NCBI GenBank assembly: GCA_963715055.1
Contig: CAVQRB010000006.1
Coordinates: forward strand, 62,001 to 126,000
Direction: 5' to 3'
DNA length: 64,000 bases
From: CAVQRB01 sp963715055
GTDB lineage: Bacteria > Pseudomonadota > Alphaproteobacteria > Rhodobacterales > Rhodobacteraceae
Shown piece after piece: positions 1 to 9,046 of the stretch (positions are counted from its first letter, which is position 1; the number at the start of each line of letters is the position of its first letter). The translations under genes were made by a program, and so were the position numbers. The notes under the pieces were generated by a model that was not told where the DNA came from, searched no databases, and saw only the letters and a program-made list of their open reading frames with translations.

Positions 1-433
1 GCAGGAACATGGTGAAGATCGTCAGTACGCCGTCTTCTTCCCGGGTGAACACTCGGACCCAATTCCGTGCGGCACCGCCGCGGCGAAAGGTCGTGTCGCA
101 GGTACCAGACTTTTCCATATACTTTTACCATCCTGAACAAATGCGCAAATCGCGTTTTCAAAGAGATTGGATGCCCGAGCAAAATGGCAAAAATGGGGCG
201 CAGATGACGCGCAGGCTGATAGATGTCGGAAATTACATGACATTTCGGGCCGTCTGATGCCCGATGATGAACGATCCCGCTGCTGGCCGCCTGTTTGTCA
301 CTTGTCCGAGAACGGTTCGGCCATGCGCTTTGCCACCGGGTTTTCACAAACCGCCCAATAAACTGGCATATTCCGAATCAGCGGAATAAGGTGGTCGAGC
401 GCATGCGACAGTTGTGCGCCCAAGGGGGAGTGA
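1..433. other. No supported gene; upstream region of gdh
   Basis: No open frame here has convincing protein character, and the short frames lack a good ribosome binding site. The segment is less GC-rich than its surroundings around 100-170 and 340-390, as expected of promoter DNA. A minus-strand ATG at positions 8-10 could begin a gene running off the left edge, but only three codons are visible. A possible promoter for gdh is TTCACA near 344-349 and CATATT near 367-372. Confidence 0.5.
369..388. promoter_or_regulatory. Inverted repeat upstream of gdh, possible operator
   Basis: A perfect 7-base inverted repeat, TATTCCG and CGGAATA separated by six bases, ends 45 bases before the glutamate dehydrogenase start and overlaps a possible -10 element. 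Its size and position fit a dimeric repressor or activator site. No cognate regulator can be named from the sequence. Confidence 0.3.
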
Positions 434-1873
434 ATGACGGTGGGCCAACCAGCGAACGAGCCGAGTTTCAGAGAAAGCGTCGATCAGATGTTCAATCGGG
501 CGGTGAGCCTGATGGACCTGTCTCCGGGCCTCGAGGAGAAGATCCGGGTCTGCAACGCGACCTATACCGTGCGTTTCGGCGTGCGGATGCGCGGTGAGAT
601 CAAGACCTTCACCGGCTACCGCTCGGTGCATTCCGAACATATGGAACCGGTCAAGGGCGGCATCCGCTATTCCCTCGGGGTCAACCAGGACGAGGTCGAG
701 GCCCTCGCGGCGCTGATGACCTACAAATGCGCGCTGGTCGAGGCGCCTTTTGGCGGCTCGAAGGGCGGCCTCTGCATCAATCCGCGGGACTATACCGAGC
801 AGGAGCTGGAAATGGTCACGCGGCGCTTCGCCTATGAGCTGATCAAGCGCGACCTGATCAACCCGGCGCAGAATGTGCCGGCACCCGACATGGGCACCGG
901 CGAGCGCGAGATGGCCTGGATCGCGGATCAGTACAAGCGCATGCATACAACCGACATCAACGGCGTGGCCTGTGTCACCGGCAAGCCGATCAACGCGGGC
1001 GGCATCCAGGGCCGGACGGAAGCCACCGGTCGCGGCGTGCAATATGCGCTGCGCGAGTTCTTCCGCGACAAGGAAGGCGTCAGGAAGGCTGGCATGTCGG
1101 GCACCCTCGACGGAAAGACGGTCATCGTTCAGGGGCTCGGCAACGTGGGCTATCACGCAGCGAAGTTTCTCTCCGAGGAGGACGGCTGCAAGATCACCGG
1201 CATCATCGAACACGACGGCGCGCTCTACGACGAACGCGGCCTTGATGTGGAGGCCGTGCGCGCCTGGATCGTGAAACACGGCGGCATCTCGGGCTATTCC
1301 GACAGCCATCACGTCAAGGACGGCGCCAAGGTGCTGGAAGAGCCCTGTGACATCCTGCTGCCGGCGGCATTGGAGGGGGTGATCAACCTCGGCAACGTGG
1401 AACGGATCAAGGCGCCGCTGATCATCGAGGCCGCCAACGGTCCGGTGACGGCCGGGGCGGATCAGGTGCTGCGCGAGAAGGGGACGGTCATCATTCCCGA
1501 CATGTATGCCAACGCGGGTGGCGTGACTGTGTCCTATTTCGAATGGGTCAAGAACCTCAGCCACATCCGCTTTGGCCGGATGCAGCGGCGGCAGGAGGAA
1601 GCGCGCCACCAGTTGCTGATCGACGAGCTGGAACGGCTGAGCCGCGACAAGGGGCTCGACTGGCAACTTACGCCGGACTTCAAAGGCAAATACCTGCGGG
1701 GGGCTGACGAGTTGGAACTGGTGCGCTCAGGCCTCGATGACACGATGCGCGCGGCCTACAAGCAGATGGCCGACGTCTGGCACGGGCGCGACGACGTGGA
1801 TGACCTGCGTACCGCAGCCTATATTGTGGCCATCGGCAAGGTCGCTGCGAGCTACCGCGCCAAGGGTCTTTAG
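434..1873 (+). CDS. Glu/Leu/Phe/Val-family dehydrogenase, probably NAD-dependent glutamate dehydrogenase
   Basis: Catalyses reversible oxidative deamination of an amino acid, most likely glutamate to 2-oxoglutarate and ammonia, in the cytosol. The 479-residue length suits the alphaproteobacterial GDH branch. The family signature with the catalytic lysine is visible as APFGGSKGGLCINP near residues 98-111. A Rossmann dinucleotide-binding segment, VIVQGLGNVGYHAAKFL, lies near residue 231. The C-terminal part carries the helical hinge region normal for the family. The ATG at 434 gives the full N-terminus. The gene stands alone, with a hairpin about 50 bases downstream. Leucine or valine specificity cannot be excluded from sequence alone. 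Confidence 0.88.
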   Translation: MTVGQPANEPSFRESVDQMFNRAVSLMDLSPGLEEKIRVCNATYTVRFGVRMRGEIKTFTGYRSVHSEHMEPVKGGIRYSLGVNQDEVEALAALMTYKCALVEAPFGGSKGGLCINPRDYTEQELEMVTRRFAYELIKRDLINPAQNVPAPDMGTGEREMAWIADQYKRMHTTDINGVACVTGKPINAGGIQGRTEATGRGVQYALREFFRDKEGVRKAGMSGTLDGKTVIVQGLGNVGYHAAKFLSEEDGCKITGIIEHDGALYDERGLDVEAVRAWIVKHGGISGYSDSHHVKDGAKVLEEPCDILLPAALEGVINLGNVERIKAPLIIEAANGPVTAGADQVLREKGTVIIPDMYANAGGVTVSYFEWVKNLSHIRFGRMQRRQEEARHQLLIDELERLSRDKGLDWQLTPDFKGKYLRGADELELVRSGLDDTMRAAYKQMADVWHGRDDVDDLRTAAYIVAIGKVAASYRAKGL

Positions 1874-1922
1874 GGTCGCAGACGCAAGGCGGGGATCCGC
1901 AGAGGCTGGAGCAGTCCTTGTT

Positions 1923-1954
1923 CGCGGTGCGCAGGTTTGCCTCTGCGCACCGCG
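1923..1954 (+). terminator. Strong hairpin downstream of gdh
   Basis: A perfect 12-base inverted repeat (CGCGGTGCGCAG and its complement) encloses an 8-base loop, 50 bases past the gdh stop. There is no following T-tract, so this is a U-less terminator or an mRNA 3'-end stabiliser rather than a classic intrinsic terminator. Confidence 0.45.
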
Positions 1955-2064
1955 GCTGCGCCCGTCATGGCAGGGCTGGTCGCAGGGGCTCGAGGGGAGC
2001 CGCGATAGCCCGGCGTTGTTGCCGGAGTATGTCCCCGACCACCGGGATTCCCTTTGCCACGTCG

Positions 2065-2445
2065 TTACTTGAGGGAATTGAAGCCGATCAGGTTCCCTTC
2101 CGTATCCTGACACAACGACACGAAACCGAATTCGCCGATCGAGAACTTCGGCCTTACGACCTTCCCGCCCGCCTTTGCAACGCGTGCCTCTTCGGTGGCA
2201 CAGTCCTCGACCGAGAAGTAAACGGTGGTGCCGCCAATGCCCGGTTTCGCATGATCGGATTTCGACAGCGCGCCCGCCGCACCATAGGCACCCATGTCCG
2301 CCGGGAAACTCATCATCCGGGTTTCTCCGGTCGGGTCGCCCATCGGCGCAAGCTTTAGGCGCAACACGGTCTCATAGAAACCGACCGCCCTGTTCAGATC
2401 GCTGGTGTGAATGTCGAACCATCCGACTGGGTTCATCGTGGTCAT
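2065..2445 (-). CDS. VOC-superfamily (glyoxalase/bleomycin-resistance fold) protein
   Basis: A single 126-residue vicinal-oxygen-chelate protein of unknown substrate. The N-terminal FDIHTSDLNRAVGFYETVL and the C-terminal segment ending DTEGNLIGFNS are the two beta-alpha-beta-beta-beta half-modules of the fold. I chose the ATG at 2445 because AGGGAG lies about 6 bases upstream; a frame opening at 2472 has no such site. An AraC-type regulator is encoded 69 bases upstream on the same strand, so the two may be co-expressed. The family includes dioxygenases, lyases and drug-binding proteins; nothing here picks one. Confidence 0.75.
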   Translation of the reverse strand: MTTMNPVGWFDIHTSDLNRAVGFYETVLRLKLAPMGDPTGETRMMSFPADMGAYGAAGALSKSDHAKPGIGGTTVYFSVEDCATEEARVAKAGGKVVRPKFSIGEFGFVSLCQDTEGNLIGFNSLK

Positions 2446-2514
2446 GTTGTGCTCTCCCTTGGCGTTGAACATGCCGATGACCTAGCAGTCGGTCGCGGAG
2501 CTGTATTGTAGATA

Positions 2515-3288
2515 TCAGACATCGAATTTCCGCGCATATCGCCCGGGCGTGTAGCCGGTGGCCCTGCGAAAGGAATGGATGAAGTGTGACTGGTCCGCAT
2601 AGGAAAGCGAAGGGTCGCCCCTGAGCGACTGTTGCAGGCGCAGCACTTTCAGGAAATCGTGTGGCGCGAACCCGGTGGTCCGTTTCAGCCTGCGTTGCAA
2701 CTGTCGGGGCGACAGCGCAACGACGGCGGCCATGTCGGACACCGAATGGATGTCGTCGAGGTGCTCGAATATCGTCGCGGTGACAGAATTTTCCTGAATG
2801 AGGTTTCGCTGCATCAATGCCTCCACGAAGCGGCAGAGAAGTCGCTGCCTGCCCGCAGGATCGGCGGTTGCCAGATCGCGGTTCACCGCCACCAACGGCA
2901 AGTCGCCGACATAGGGGCTCACGACCATGCCGTAGCCGATGTCAGCGCCGCCGTTCCGCCAAACGCCGGGCAGTAGCCGGATGTTGATGTAGTGAAATCT
3001 CTTGCCCAGGTTCAATTCTTCGGATGAGGCGCGCAGCCTGGTGATCCCGGCAATGCTCCGCTTCATCTGGTCGAAGACCACATAGCTGCAGGCATCCGGC
3101 AAGGCATGAAACCGGAAGTCCTCCTTGAGCACGCCGTCGGTTCTGAGCTCCAGAAACCGGTGCACGATGCCGCGCAGATGCGCGGGTGGTTCGCTTTCGG
3201 AGAACACGACCGATCTGACGGACTTTTCTCTGCCGTTGCCCTTGGGGTCGTACACGGGGGTTCTGATTTCGGGTCGTTGATCAGCCAT
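2515..3288 (-). CDS. AraC-family transcriptional regulator
   Basis: A 257-residue DNA-binding regulator. The C-terminal 90 residues hold two helix-turn-helix units: the first around SVSDMAAVVALSPRQLQRRL, the second ending in SFRRATGYTPGRYARKF, the usual AraC signature. The N-terminal 150 residues are an effector/dimerisation domain of the kind often found in XylS-like AraC proteins. It is transcribed away from soxB (about 280 bases between starts) and towards the VOC gene. It could control either side; neither is shown by the sequence. Confidence 0.85.
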   Translation of the reverse strand: MADQRPEIRTPVYDPKGNGREKSVRSVVFSESEPPAHLRGIVHRFLELRTDGVLKEDFRFHALPDACSYVVFDQMKRSIAGITRLRASSEELNLGKRFHYINIRLLPGVWRNGGADIGYGMVVSPYVGDLPLVAVNRDLATADPAGRQRLLCRFVEALMQRNLIQENSVTATIFEHLDDIHSVSDMAAVVALSPRQLQRRLKRTTGFAPHDFLKVLRLQQSLRGDPSLSYADQSHFIHSFRRATGYTPGRYARKFDV

Positions 3289-3569
3289 GTGCGCAGCTTA
3301 CGCCATCTGGCGCGAGCCACAAATCGTAAAGCGATGCGGTTTGCGGCCTCGCGCCGACTTCCGGACGCGACCCTGCCGACGCCGTTCCCAACTGATCGCG
3401 GTCGATCAACGAGGCGGCATTGCGACGCGATGCGCGATACATGCAGGTATGAAGCGGCGTCGTAGGCGTATCTTCCGATGTCGGAAACCCGGCAGGTTTC
3501 ACAAGGTGCTCTTGATAAGTCGAAAGCCGGCGGTCTAGGGTCCGGCGTGTCCAAGAGGGAATGTCACAA

Positions 3570-4823
3570 ATGCGTTTTTCGGCCCTGAGGGTGCTCAAGG
3601 AAGGCCTGACCGGCAACAAGGGCTGGACCCCGCATTGGCGCGATCCCGCGCCGAAAGCCGCCTATGACGCGGTGATCATCGGGGGCGGGGGACATGGGCT
3701 GTCGACGGCCTATTATCTCGCGAAGAACCACGGCATGACCAATATTGCCGTTCTGGAAAAGGGCTACATCGGCAGCGGCAACATCGGGCGCAACACCACC
3801 ATCGTCCGGGCGAACTACTTCCTGCCGGGCAATTCGGAGTTTTACAGTCATTCCATGAAGCTTTGGGAGGGGATGGAGGAGGACCTCAACTACAACGTGA
3901 TGCATTCGCAGCGCGGGTTGATCAACCTCTTTCATTCCGACGGGCAGCGCGATGCCTTTGTGCGGCGCGGCAATGCGATGGCCGCACAGGGCGACGATGC
4001 GGTGCTGCTGGACCGCGAAGGCGTGCGCAAACTGCTGCCCTATCTCGACTTCGAGAATACGCGATTCCCGATTTATGGCGGGCTGCTGCATCCGCGCGGC
4101 GGGTCGGCGCGCCATGATGCTGTGGCCTGGGGTTATGCGCGGGGTGCGGACCAGCGCGGGGTGGACCTCATTCAGAACTGCGAAGTCACCGGCATCGACA
4201 TCGAGAATGGCGTCGTGCGGGGCGTGCAGACGACGCGCGGGGCGATCAAGGCCAGGAAGGTCGGCATTGTCGTGGCGGGACGTTCCGGTCAGGTGGCGGA
4301 GATGGCGGGCATGCGTCTGCCGATCGAGAGCCATGTCTTGCAGGCCTTCGTGTCGGAAGGTCTGAAGCCCTGCATCGATCATGTGATCAGCTTCGGCATG
4401 GGGCATTTCTACATCAGCCAGTCGGACAAGGGCGGGCTGGTCTTCGGTGGGGATCTGGATTTCTATGCCTCCTATGCGAGCCGCGGCAACCTGCCGATGG
4501 TGGAGCATGTGATGGAGGCGGGCATGACGCTGATGCCGATGATCGGCAAGGCGAAGGTGCTGCGGTCCTGGGGCGGGATCATGGACATGACGCCCGATGG
4601 CTCGCCGATCATCGACAAGACGGATACGGAAGGGCTCTTCATCGATTGCGGCTGGTGCTATGGCGGGTTCAAGGCGGTCCCCGCCTCGGGCTTTGCCTTC
4701 GCGCATTTGATGGCGACCGGCCGGATGCATGAGACCGCGACGGGCTTCCGGCTGGATCGCTTCCGGACCGGCCGTGGGCTGATGGATGAAGAGGGTACTG
4801 GCTCTCAGCACAACCTGCATTGA
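3570..4823 (+). CDS. soxB: Sarcosine oxidase beta subunit
   Basis: Catalytic flavoprotein subunit of heterotetrameric sarcosine oxidase, which demethylates sarcosine to glycine and passes the one-carbon unit to tetrahydrofolate. An N-terminal FAD-binding Rossmann motif, VIIGGGGHGLSTAYYL, begins near residue 31. The ARHDAVAWGYA segment contains the histidine that carries covalent FMN in characterised beta subunits. I start at 3570 (417 residues, the usual family length) because AGAGGGA sits about 9 bases before it, whereas the in-frame ATG at 3561 abuts that site. First gene of soxBDAG. Confidence 0.93.
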   Translation: MRFSALRVLKEGLTGNKGWTPHWRDPAPKAAYDAVIIGGGGHGLSTAYYLAKNHGMTNIAVLEKGYIGSGNIGRNTTIVRANYFLPGNSEFYSHSMKLWEGMEEDLNYNVMHSQRGLINLFHSDGQRDAFVRRGNAMAAQGDDAVLLDREGVRKLLPYLDFENTRFPIYGGLLHPRGGSARHDAVAWGYARGADQRGVDLIQNCEVTGIDIENGVVRGVQTTRGAIKARKVGIVVAGRSGQVAEMAGMRLPIESHVLQAFVSEGLKPCIDHVISFGMGHFYISQSDKGGLVFGGDLDFYASYASRGNLPMVEHVMEAGMTLMPMIGKAKVLRSWGGIMDMTPDGSPIIDKTDTEGLFIDCGWCYGGFKAVPASGFAFAHLMATGRMHETATGFRLDRFRTGRGLMDEEGTGSQHNLH

Positions 4824-4840
4824 GGGAAAGCGGATGATGG

Positions 4841-4875
4841 ATGCCTCCGGCGGGGATATTTTGGGCCAAAAGAAA
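4841..4875 (+). repeat. Rhodobacteraceae-type intergenic element between soxB and soxD
   Basis: The sequence ATGCCTCCGGCGGGGATATT followed by TTGGGCCAAAAGAAA resembles a short element I recall being scattered between genes in Rhodobacteraceae genomes. It combines a small GCC/GGC stem with a T-rich stretch. I see one copy in this window. It could attenuate readthrough or be a neutral repeat. Confidence 0.4.
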
Positions 4876-4889
4876 CTTGGGGTGCTGCG

Positions 4890-5162
4890 ATGAGGATCAC
4901 CTGTCCGCTCTGCGGTGAGCGCGACCGCCGGGAGTACTATTATCAAGGCGATGCCGTCGCCTTGCAGCGACCGGCAGCGGAGGCAGGCGAGGTCGCGTGG
5001 GATGATTATGTGCATCTGCGCGACAACCCTGCGGGCGTGACGCGCGACCTTTGGTATCACGAGGCTGGGTGTGGGTCCTGGCTGGTTGTTACACGAAACA
5101 CGGTAACCCATGAGGTTCTGGACAGCGTATTGGTTTGCGACAGCACCGGCGGTGACGCATGA
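4890..5162 (+). CDS. soxD: Sarcosine oxidase delta subunit
   Basis: The 90-residue zinc-binding small subunit of heterotetrameric sarcosine oxidase. The N-terminal CPLCGERDRREYY and the downstream WYHEAGCGSWLVVTRNT provide the three cysteines and one histidine expected to hold structural zinc. It overlaps soxA by 4 bases (ATGA), indicating translational coupling. The 66 bases between soxB and soxD contain the intergenic element at 4841-4875. Confidence 0.93.
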   Translation: MRITCPLCGERDRREYYYQGDAVALQRPAAEAGEVAWDDYVHLRDNPAGVTRDLWYHEAGCGSWLVVTRNTVTHEVLDSVLVCDSTGGDA

Positions 5163-8095
5163 GGATCAACGGCAAGGGCATCATTGATCGCACAAGGCCC
5201 GTGCGCTTCCAGTTCGACGGCATCGGCGTGGCCGGCTTTGAAGGCGATACAGTGGCCTCGGCGCTGCTGGCGCGGGGCCAGAAACTGATGGGGCGCTCGT
5301 TCAAGTATCATCGTCCGCGCGGTGTGCTGACCGCAGGCAGCGAAGAGCCCAATGCGCTGGTCACGGTGGGGCGTGGGGCCGACGTTGTCCCGAATGTGCG
5401 CGCGACCCAGCAGGAGATTTTCCAGGGACTGGAGGTGCGCAGCCAGAACGCCTGGCCCTCCCTCAAAACCGATCTGATGGAGGTCAACGACCTTTTCTGG
5501 CCGTTCCTAGGGGCCGGGTTCTACTACAAGACCTTCATGAAGCCACGGGGCTTTTGGGAGCGGTTCTACGAGCCCCTGATCCGCAGGGCCGCGGGCCTTG
5601 GCGCCTTGAGCGGGGCGCATGATGGGGACCGCTATGAGAAAGCCTTCGCTTTTTGCGACGTGCTGGTGATCGGTGCAGGGCCAACGGGGTTGATGGCGGC
5701 GATGACGGCGGCGCGGGCCGGGGCGGATGTGATCCTCGCCGAGGAGGACAGCCTGCCGGGCGGGCGGCTCAACGCCGAAACCCACGAGTTGGATGGAGAG
5801 CCGGGAGGCGCTTGGGCCGCAGGCATGGTGGCCGAGTTGCGCGAGATGCCGAACGTGCGCGTGATGGCGCGCACCACCGTCACCGGGGCTTACGACCAGG
5901 GGACCTACGGCGCGCTGGAGCGGGTCAACCTGCACCGCGCCGTGGTACCGGAAGGCGGGGTGCGGGAGTGTTTCTGGCGCATCGTGGCGAAGCGCGCTGT
6001 ACTGGCGGCGGGCGCTTTGGAGCGCCCCATCGCTTTCGAGAACAACGACCGGCCGGGGATCATGATGGCCGGGGCCGTGCGGGCCTATCTCAACCGCTGG
6101 GGCGTGGCACCGGGCCGGAAGGTGGCGATCTTCGGCAACAATGACGATGCCCACCGCACCGCGACCGACCTTGCCGCGGCTGGCGTCGAGGTCGTGGCGC
6201 TGGTGGACAGCCGCCCGGATGTGGTGATCAAGGGGGCCGACTTTCCGGTCTACGCCGGTGCGCTGGTCACGGGCACCAAGGGACGCCTCGGTTTGAAATC
6301 GATCACCGTCAAGGCTGCGGGACGTATCCAGGAGATCGAGGCGGATTGCCTCGCGATGTCAGGCGGGTGGAACCCTGCGGTGCATCTGACGTGCCATATG
6401 AACGGACGCCCGGTCTGGCGCGAGGATATCGCCGGTTTCGTACCGGTGCCGGGGACGATACCGGGGCTGATCGCGGCGGGTGCCTGCGCGGGCAGCTTCA
6501 GCACACAGGCCTGCCTGCAGGCGGGGATCGAGGCGGCAACAGCGGTTCTGAATGATCTGGGGTTCAAGGCTGCTTCGGTGAAAGCACCGAAAGCCGAGGA
6601 TGCGCCCTATCGGCTCGCGCCGCTATGGGCCGTGCCGGGCAAGGGGCGGGCCTGGCTTGATTTCCAGAACGACGTCACCGTGAAGGATGTCGTCCAGGCG
6701 GCGGCTGAGAACTTCCGTTCGGTCGAGCACATGAAACGCTATACCACACAGGGCATGGCCACCGATCAGGGCAAGAACTCCAATATCGGCGCACTCGCGG
6801 TGCTGGCCGATGCCACGGGGCGCGGCATTCCGCAAACCGGGACCACGACCTTCCGCCCACCCTACGTACCGGTGTCGATTGCGGCCATGGGCGCTGGCGG
6901 GCAGGGCATGGGCTTCGCACCGCGCCGCCTGACCACGTCGCATCTGGACAGCGTCGCGCGCGGCGCGCCGATGATCGAGGCCGGGCTCTGGTACCGCCCC
7001 AGCTACTTCCCGCGACAGGGCGAGACCACCTGGCGCGAAGCCTGCGACCGGGAGGTGCGCATGGTGCGGAGCACCGTGGGCGTCTGCGATGTCTCCACGC
7101 TGGGCAAGATCGACCTGCAGGGGCCGGGGGCGGCGGATCTGCTCGATTTCGTCTATACCAACAGCTTTTCCACGCTACAGGTCGGGCGCGTGCGCTACGG
7201 GCTCATGCTGCGCGAGGACGGGCATGTTATGGACGATGGCACCACGGCGCGGCTCGGCGAGCGGCATTTCGTGATGACCACCACCACGGCCGCGGCGGGG
7301 CAGGTGATGAAGCATCTCGACTTCGTGCATCAGGCCTTGCGGCCCGATCTCGACGTGCGCTTCGCCTCCGTCACGGAGCAATGGGCGCAGTTCGCCGTGG
7401 CGGGTCCTGCGTCGCGCGCGCTGCTGAACGACCTGATCGACAAGCCGATAGATGATGCAGGCTTTCCGTTCATGGCCTGCGGCCCGGTCAGCTTGAAAGG
7501 CGTCGCGGGGCGGCTCTTTCGGATTTCGTTTTCGGGTGAGCAGGCCTATGAGATCGCCGTGCCTGCACGCTACGGTGCGAGCCTTTTCCGGCTGCTCGTG
7601 GCTCGGGCTGAAGCCATGGGTGGCGGCGCTTACGGGATGGAGGCGCTCAACGTGCTGCGCATCGAGAAGGGTCATATCACCCATGCCGAAATCCACGGGC
7701 GCACGACCGCCTATGACATCGGCTTCGCGCGCATGATCAGCGACAAGAAAGACTGCATCGGCAAGACCATGGCGGCGCGACCCGGCCTCGTCGATCCGGG
7801 CCGGCAACGGCTGGTCGGGTTGAAGCCGGTCGATGCGGGTGCTGCGCTGACTGCGGGCGCGCATGTCTTCGACAAGGGGGCCGCGGCAACGCGGGTCAAC
7901 GATCTGGGCTATGTGACATCCGTGGCCCATTCCCCGACGCTGGGCCATTCCATTGGGCTCGGCTTCGTCGCGCGGGGGCCGGAACGGCTGGGTGAGGTCG
8001 TCCGCGTGGTCGATGCCATGCGCGGTCTCGAGACCCTTGCCGAGATCACCTCGCCCGTCTTTCATGATCCCAAAGGGGAGAAGCTCCGTGGATGA
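5159..8095 (+). CDS. soxA: Sarcosine oxidase alpha subunit
   Basis: The large 978-residue subunit of sarcosine oxidase. The N-terminal ~100 residues form the 2Fe-2S-like fold seen in related oxidases. Next comes a Rossmann NAD-binding module starting VLVIGAGPTGLMAAMTAAR near residue 169. The C-terminal ~370 residues resemble the T protein of the glycine cleavage system and would bind tetrahydrofolate to accept the methyl carbon as 5,10-methylene-THF. Length and domain order are normal for the family. It overlaps both soxD (4 bases) and soxG (8 bases). Confidence 0.93.
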   Translation: MRINGKGIIDRTRPVRFQFDGIGVAGFEGDTVASALLARGQKLMGRSFKYHRPRGVLTAGSEEPNALVTVGRGADVVPNVRATQQEIFQGLEVRSQNAWPSLKTDLMEVNDLFWPFLGAGFYYKTFMKPRGFWERFYEPLIRRAAGLGALSGAHDGDRYEKAFAFCDVLVIGAGPTGLMAAMTAARAGADVILAEEDSLPGGRLNAETHELDGEPGGAWAAGMVAELREMPNVRVMARTTVTGAYDQGTYGALERVNLHRAVVPEGGVRECFWRIVAKRAVLAAGALERPIAFENNDRPGIMMAGAVRAYLNRWGVAPGRKVAIFGNNDDAHRTATDLAAAGVEVVALVDSRPDVVIKGADFPVYAGALVTGTKGRLGLKSITVKAAGRIQEIEADCLAMSGGWNPAVHLTCHMNGRPVWREDIAGFVPVPGTIPGLIAAGACAGSFSTQACLQAGIEAATAVLNDLGFKAASVKAPKAEDAPYRLAPLWAVPGKGRAWLDFQNDVTVKDVVQAAAENFRSVEHMKRYTTQGMATDQGKNSNIGALAVLADATGRGIPQTGTTTFRPPYVPVSIAAMGAGGQGMGFAPRRLTTSHLDSVARGAPMIEAGLWYRPSYFPRQGETTWREACDREVRMVRSTVGVCDVSTLGKIDLQGPGAADLLDFVYTNSFSTLQVGRVRYGLMLREDGHVMDDGTTARLGERHFVMTTTTAAAGQVMKHLDFVHQALRPDLDVRFASVTEQWAQFAVAGPASRALLNDLIDKPIDDAGFPFMACGPVSLKGVAGRLFRISFSGEQAYEIAVPARYGASLFRLLVARAEAMGGGAYGMEALNVLRIEKGHITHAEIHGRTTAYDIGFARMISDKKDCIGKTMAARPGLVDPGRQRLVGLKPVDAGAALTAGAHVFDKGAAATRVNDLGYVTSVAHSPTLGHSIGLGFVARGPERLGEVVRVVDAMRGLETLAEITSPVFHDPKGEKLRG

Positions 8096-8633
8096 TCTGA
8101 CCGCCACAGCACCGCTGGCAGGATGTCCACCGCTGGACATCGGCGGCATTTCCCTGAGCGAAGCTTCACTTGGCCGATTGACCCTGATTGCACCTTTCGC
8201 GGGCCGGACCGCCGACGCGTCGCAAGTGCTGAAGGCCGCGCATGACATGGCTTTCCCGCAGCCCAACCGGACGACCGGCAAGGAGGGTGCGCGGACGATC
8301 TGGTTCGGGCGCGAAATGGCGCTTCTGGCCGGGCCCGCCCCCGATCCTTCGCTGCAAGCAGTCGCGGCCCTTACGGATCAGTCGGATGCCTGGGCAGCGG
8401 TGAGCTTGAGCGGCCCGGGCGCCGAAGACATACTGGCTCGCCTCGTACCGGTCGATCTGCGCGCGGCAGAGTTCAAGCGGGGCCACACGGTCCGCAGTCT
8501 GCTTGGCCACATGAACGCCTCGATCACCCGCACCGGCGCGGAGACTTTCCTGATCCTCGTTTTCCGGTCGATGGCCGAAACCCTGCGGCACGATCTCAAG
8601 GAAGCTATGGAAGCCGTGGCCGCGCGCGGTTAG
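8088..8633 (+). CDS. soxG: Sarcosine oxidase gamma subunit
   Basis: The 181-residue gamma subunit of sarcosine oxidase. The GTG at 8088 overlaps the soxA stop by 8 bases, the usual arrangement in soxBDAG operons; an upstream in-frame extension would lie entirely within soxA. The C-terminus (TGAETFLILVFRSMAETL) matches the folate-enzyme-like fold of this subunit. Last gene of the operon. Confidence 0.88.
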   Translation: MDDLTATAPLAGCPPLDIGGISLSEASLGRLTLIAPFAGRTADASQVLKAAHDMAFPQPNRTTGKEGARTIWFGREMALLAGPAPDPSLQAVAALTDQSDAWAAVSLSGPGAEDILARLVPVDLRAAEFKRGHTVRSLLGHMNASITRTGAETFLILVFRSMAETLRHDLKEAMEAVAARG

Positions 8634-8668
8634 TATCCCACAAACATTCAGACGACGGAGCCTATACC

Positions 8669-8977
8669 ATGTTGCGCCTTGTACTTTCCCTGATGCTATG
8701 CGTCACCGCCATGCCCAGTTTCGCTCAAACCTCGGACAAGGAAATCGACTGCGGGCATCAGGCCGATGTCGCCGCCGCCATCGTCGAGGCGCGTCTGAAC
8801 CGTGTCGCCGAGCGCAAGCTGCCGGAAGAACTGGCCAAGACGGCGACCTGGCCCGAAAAGTACAACGTGCTGATCCCGATCTTCGCGCCGCATTTCTATG
8901 AACAAAAACGCGGCGATCTCGAAAGCCAGGACATTCGCGGCTCCACGTTCGAGCAGTGCATGTCCCTGCAAAAGTAA
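8669..8977 (+). CDS. Small secreted protein of unknown function
   Basis: A 102-residue protein with a signal peptide (LRLVLSLMLCVTAMPSFA, cleavage likely after SFA), so the mature protein is periplasmic or secreted. The mature part has two cysteines, one in DCGHQAD near the N-terminus and one in FEQCMSLQK at the C-terminus, which could form a disulfide. A GGAG site precedes the ATG by 8 bases. It sits between sarcosine oxidase and dnaG. I do not recognise the family. Confidence 0.75.
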   Translation: MLRLVLSLMLCVTAMPSFAQTSDKEIDCGHQADVAAAIVEARLNRVAERKLPEELAKTATWPEKYNVLIPIFAPHFYEQKRGDLESQDIRGSTFEQCMSLQK

Positions 8978-9046
8978 GCGGCTCGACGGCCATGCCGGAC
9001 CCGGCAGAGACTGGACTCTGCGCCGGGGTAAGCCGATACATGAAGC

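Noticed and set aside
344..1666. Long minus-strand open frame opposite gdh
   Set aside because: Arginine/histidine-rich antisense translation of a clear dehydrogenase; a GC-rich codon-bias shadow.
3564..5111. Long minus-strand frame opposite soxB/soxD
   Set aside because: Antisense to two strongly recognised subunits, with no ribosome site or family resemblance.
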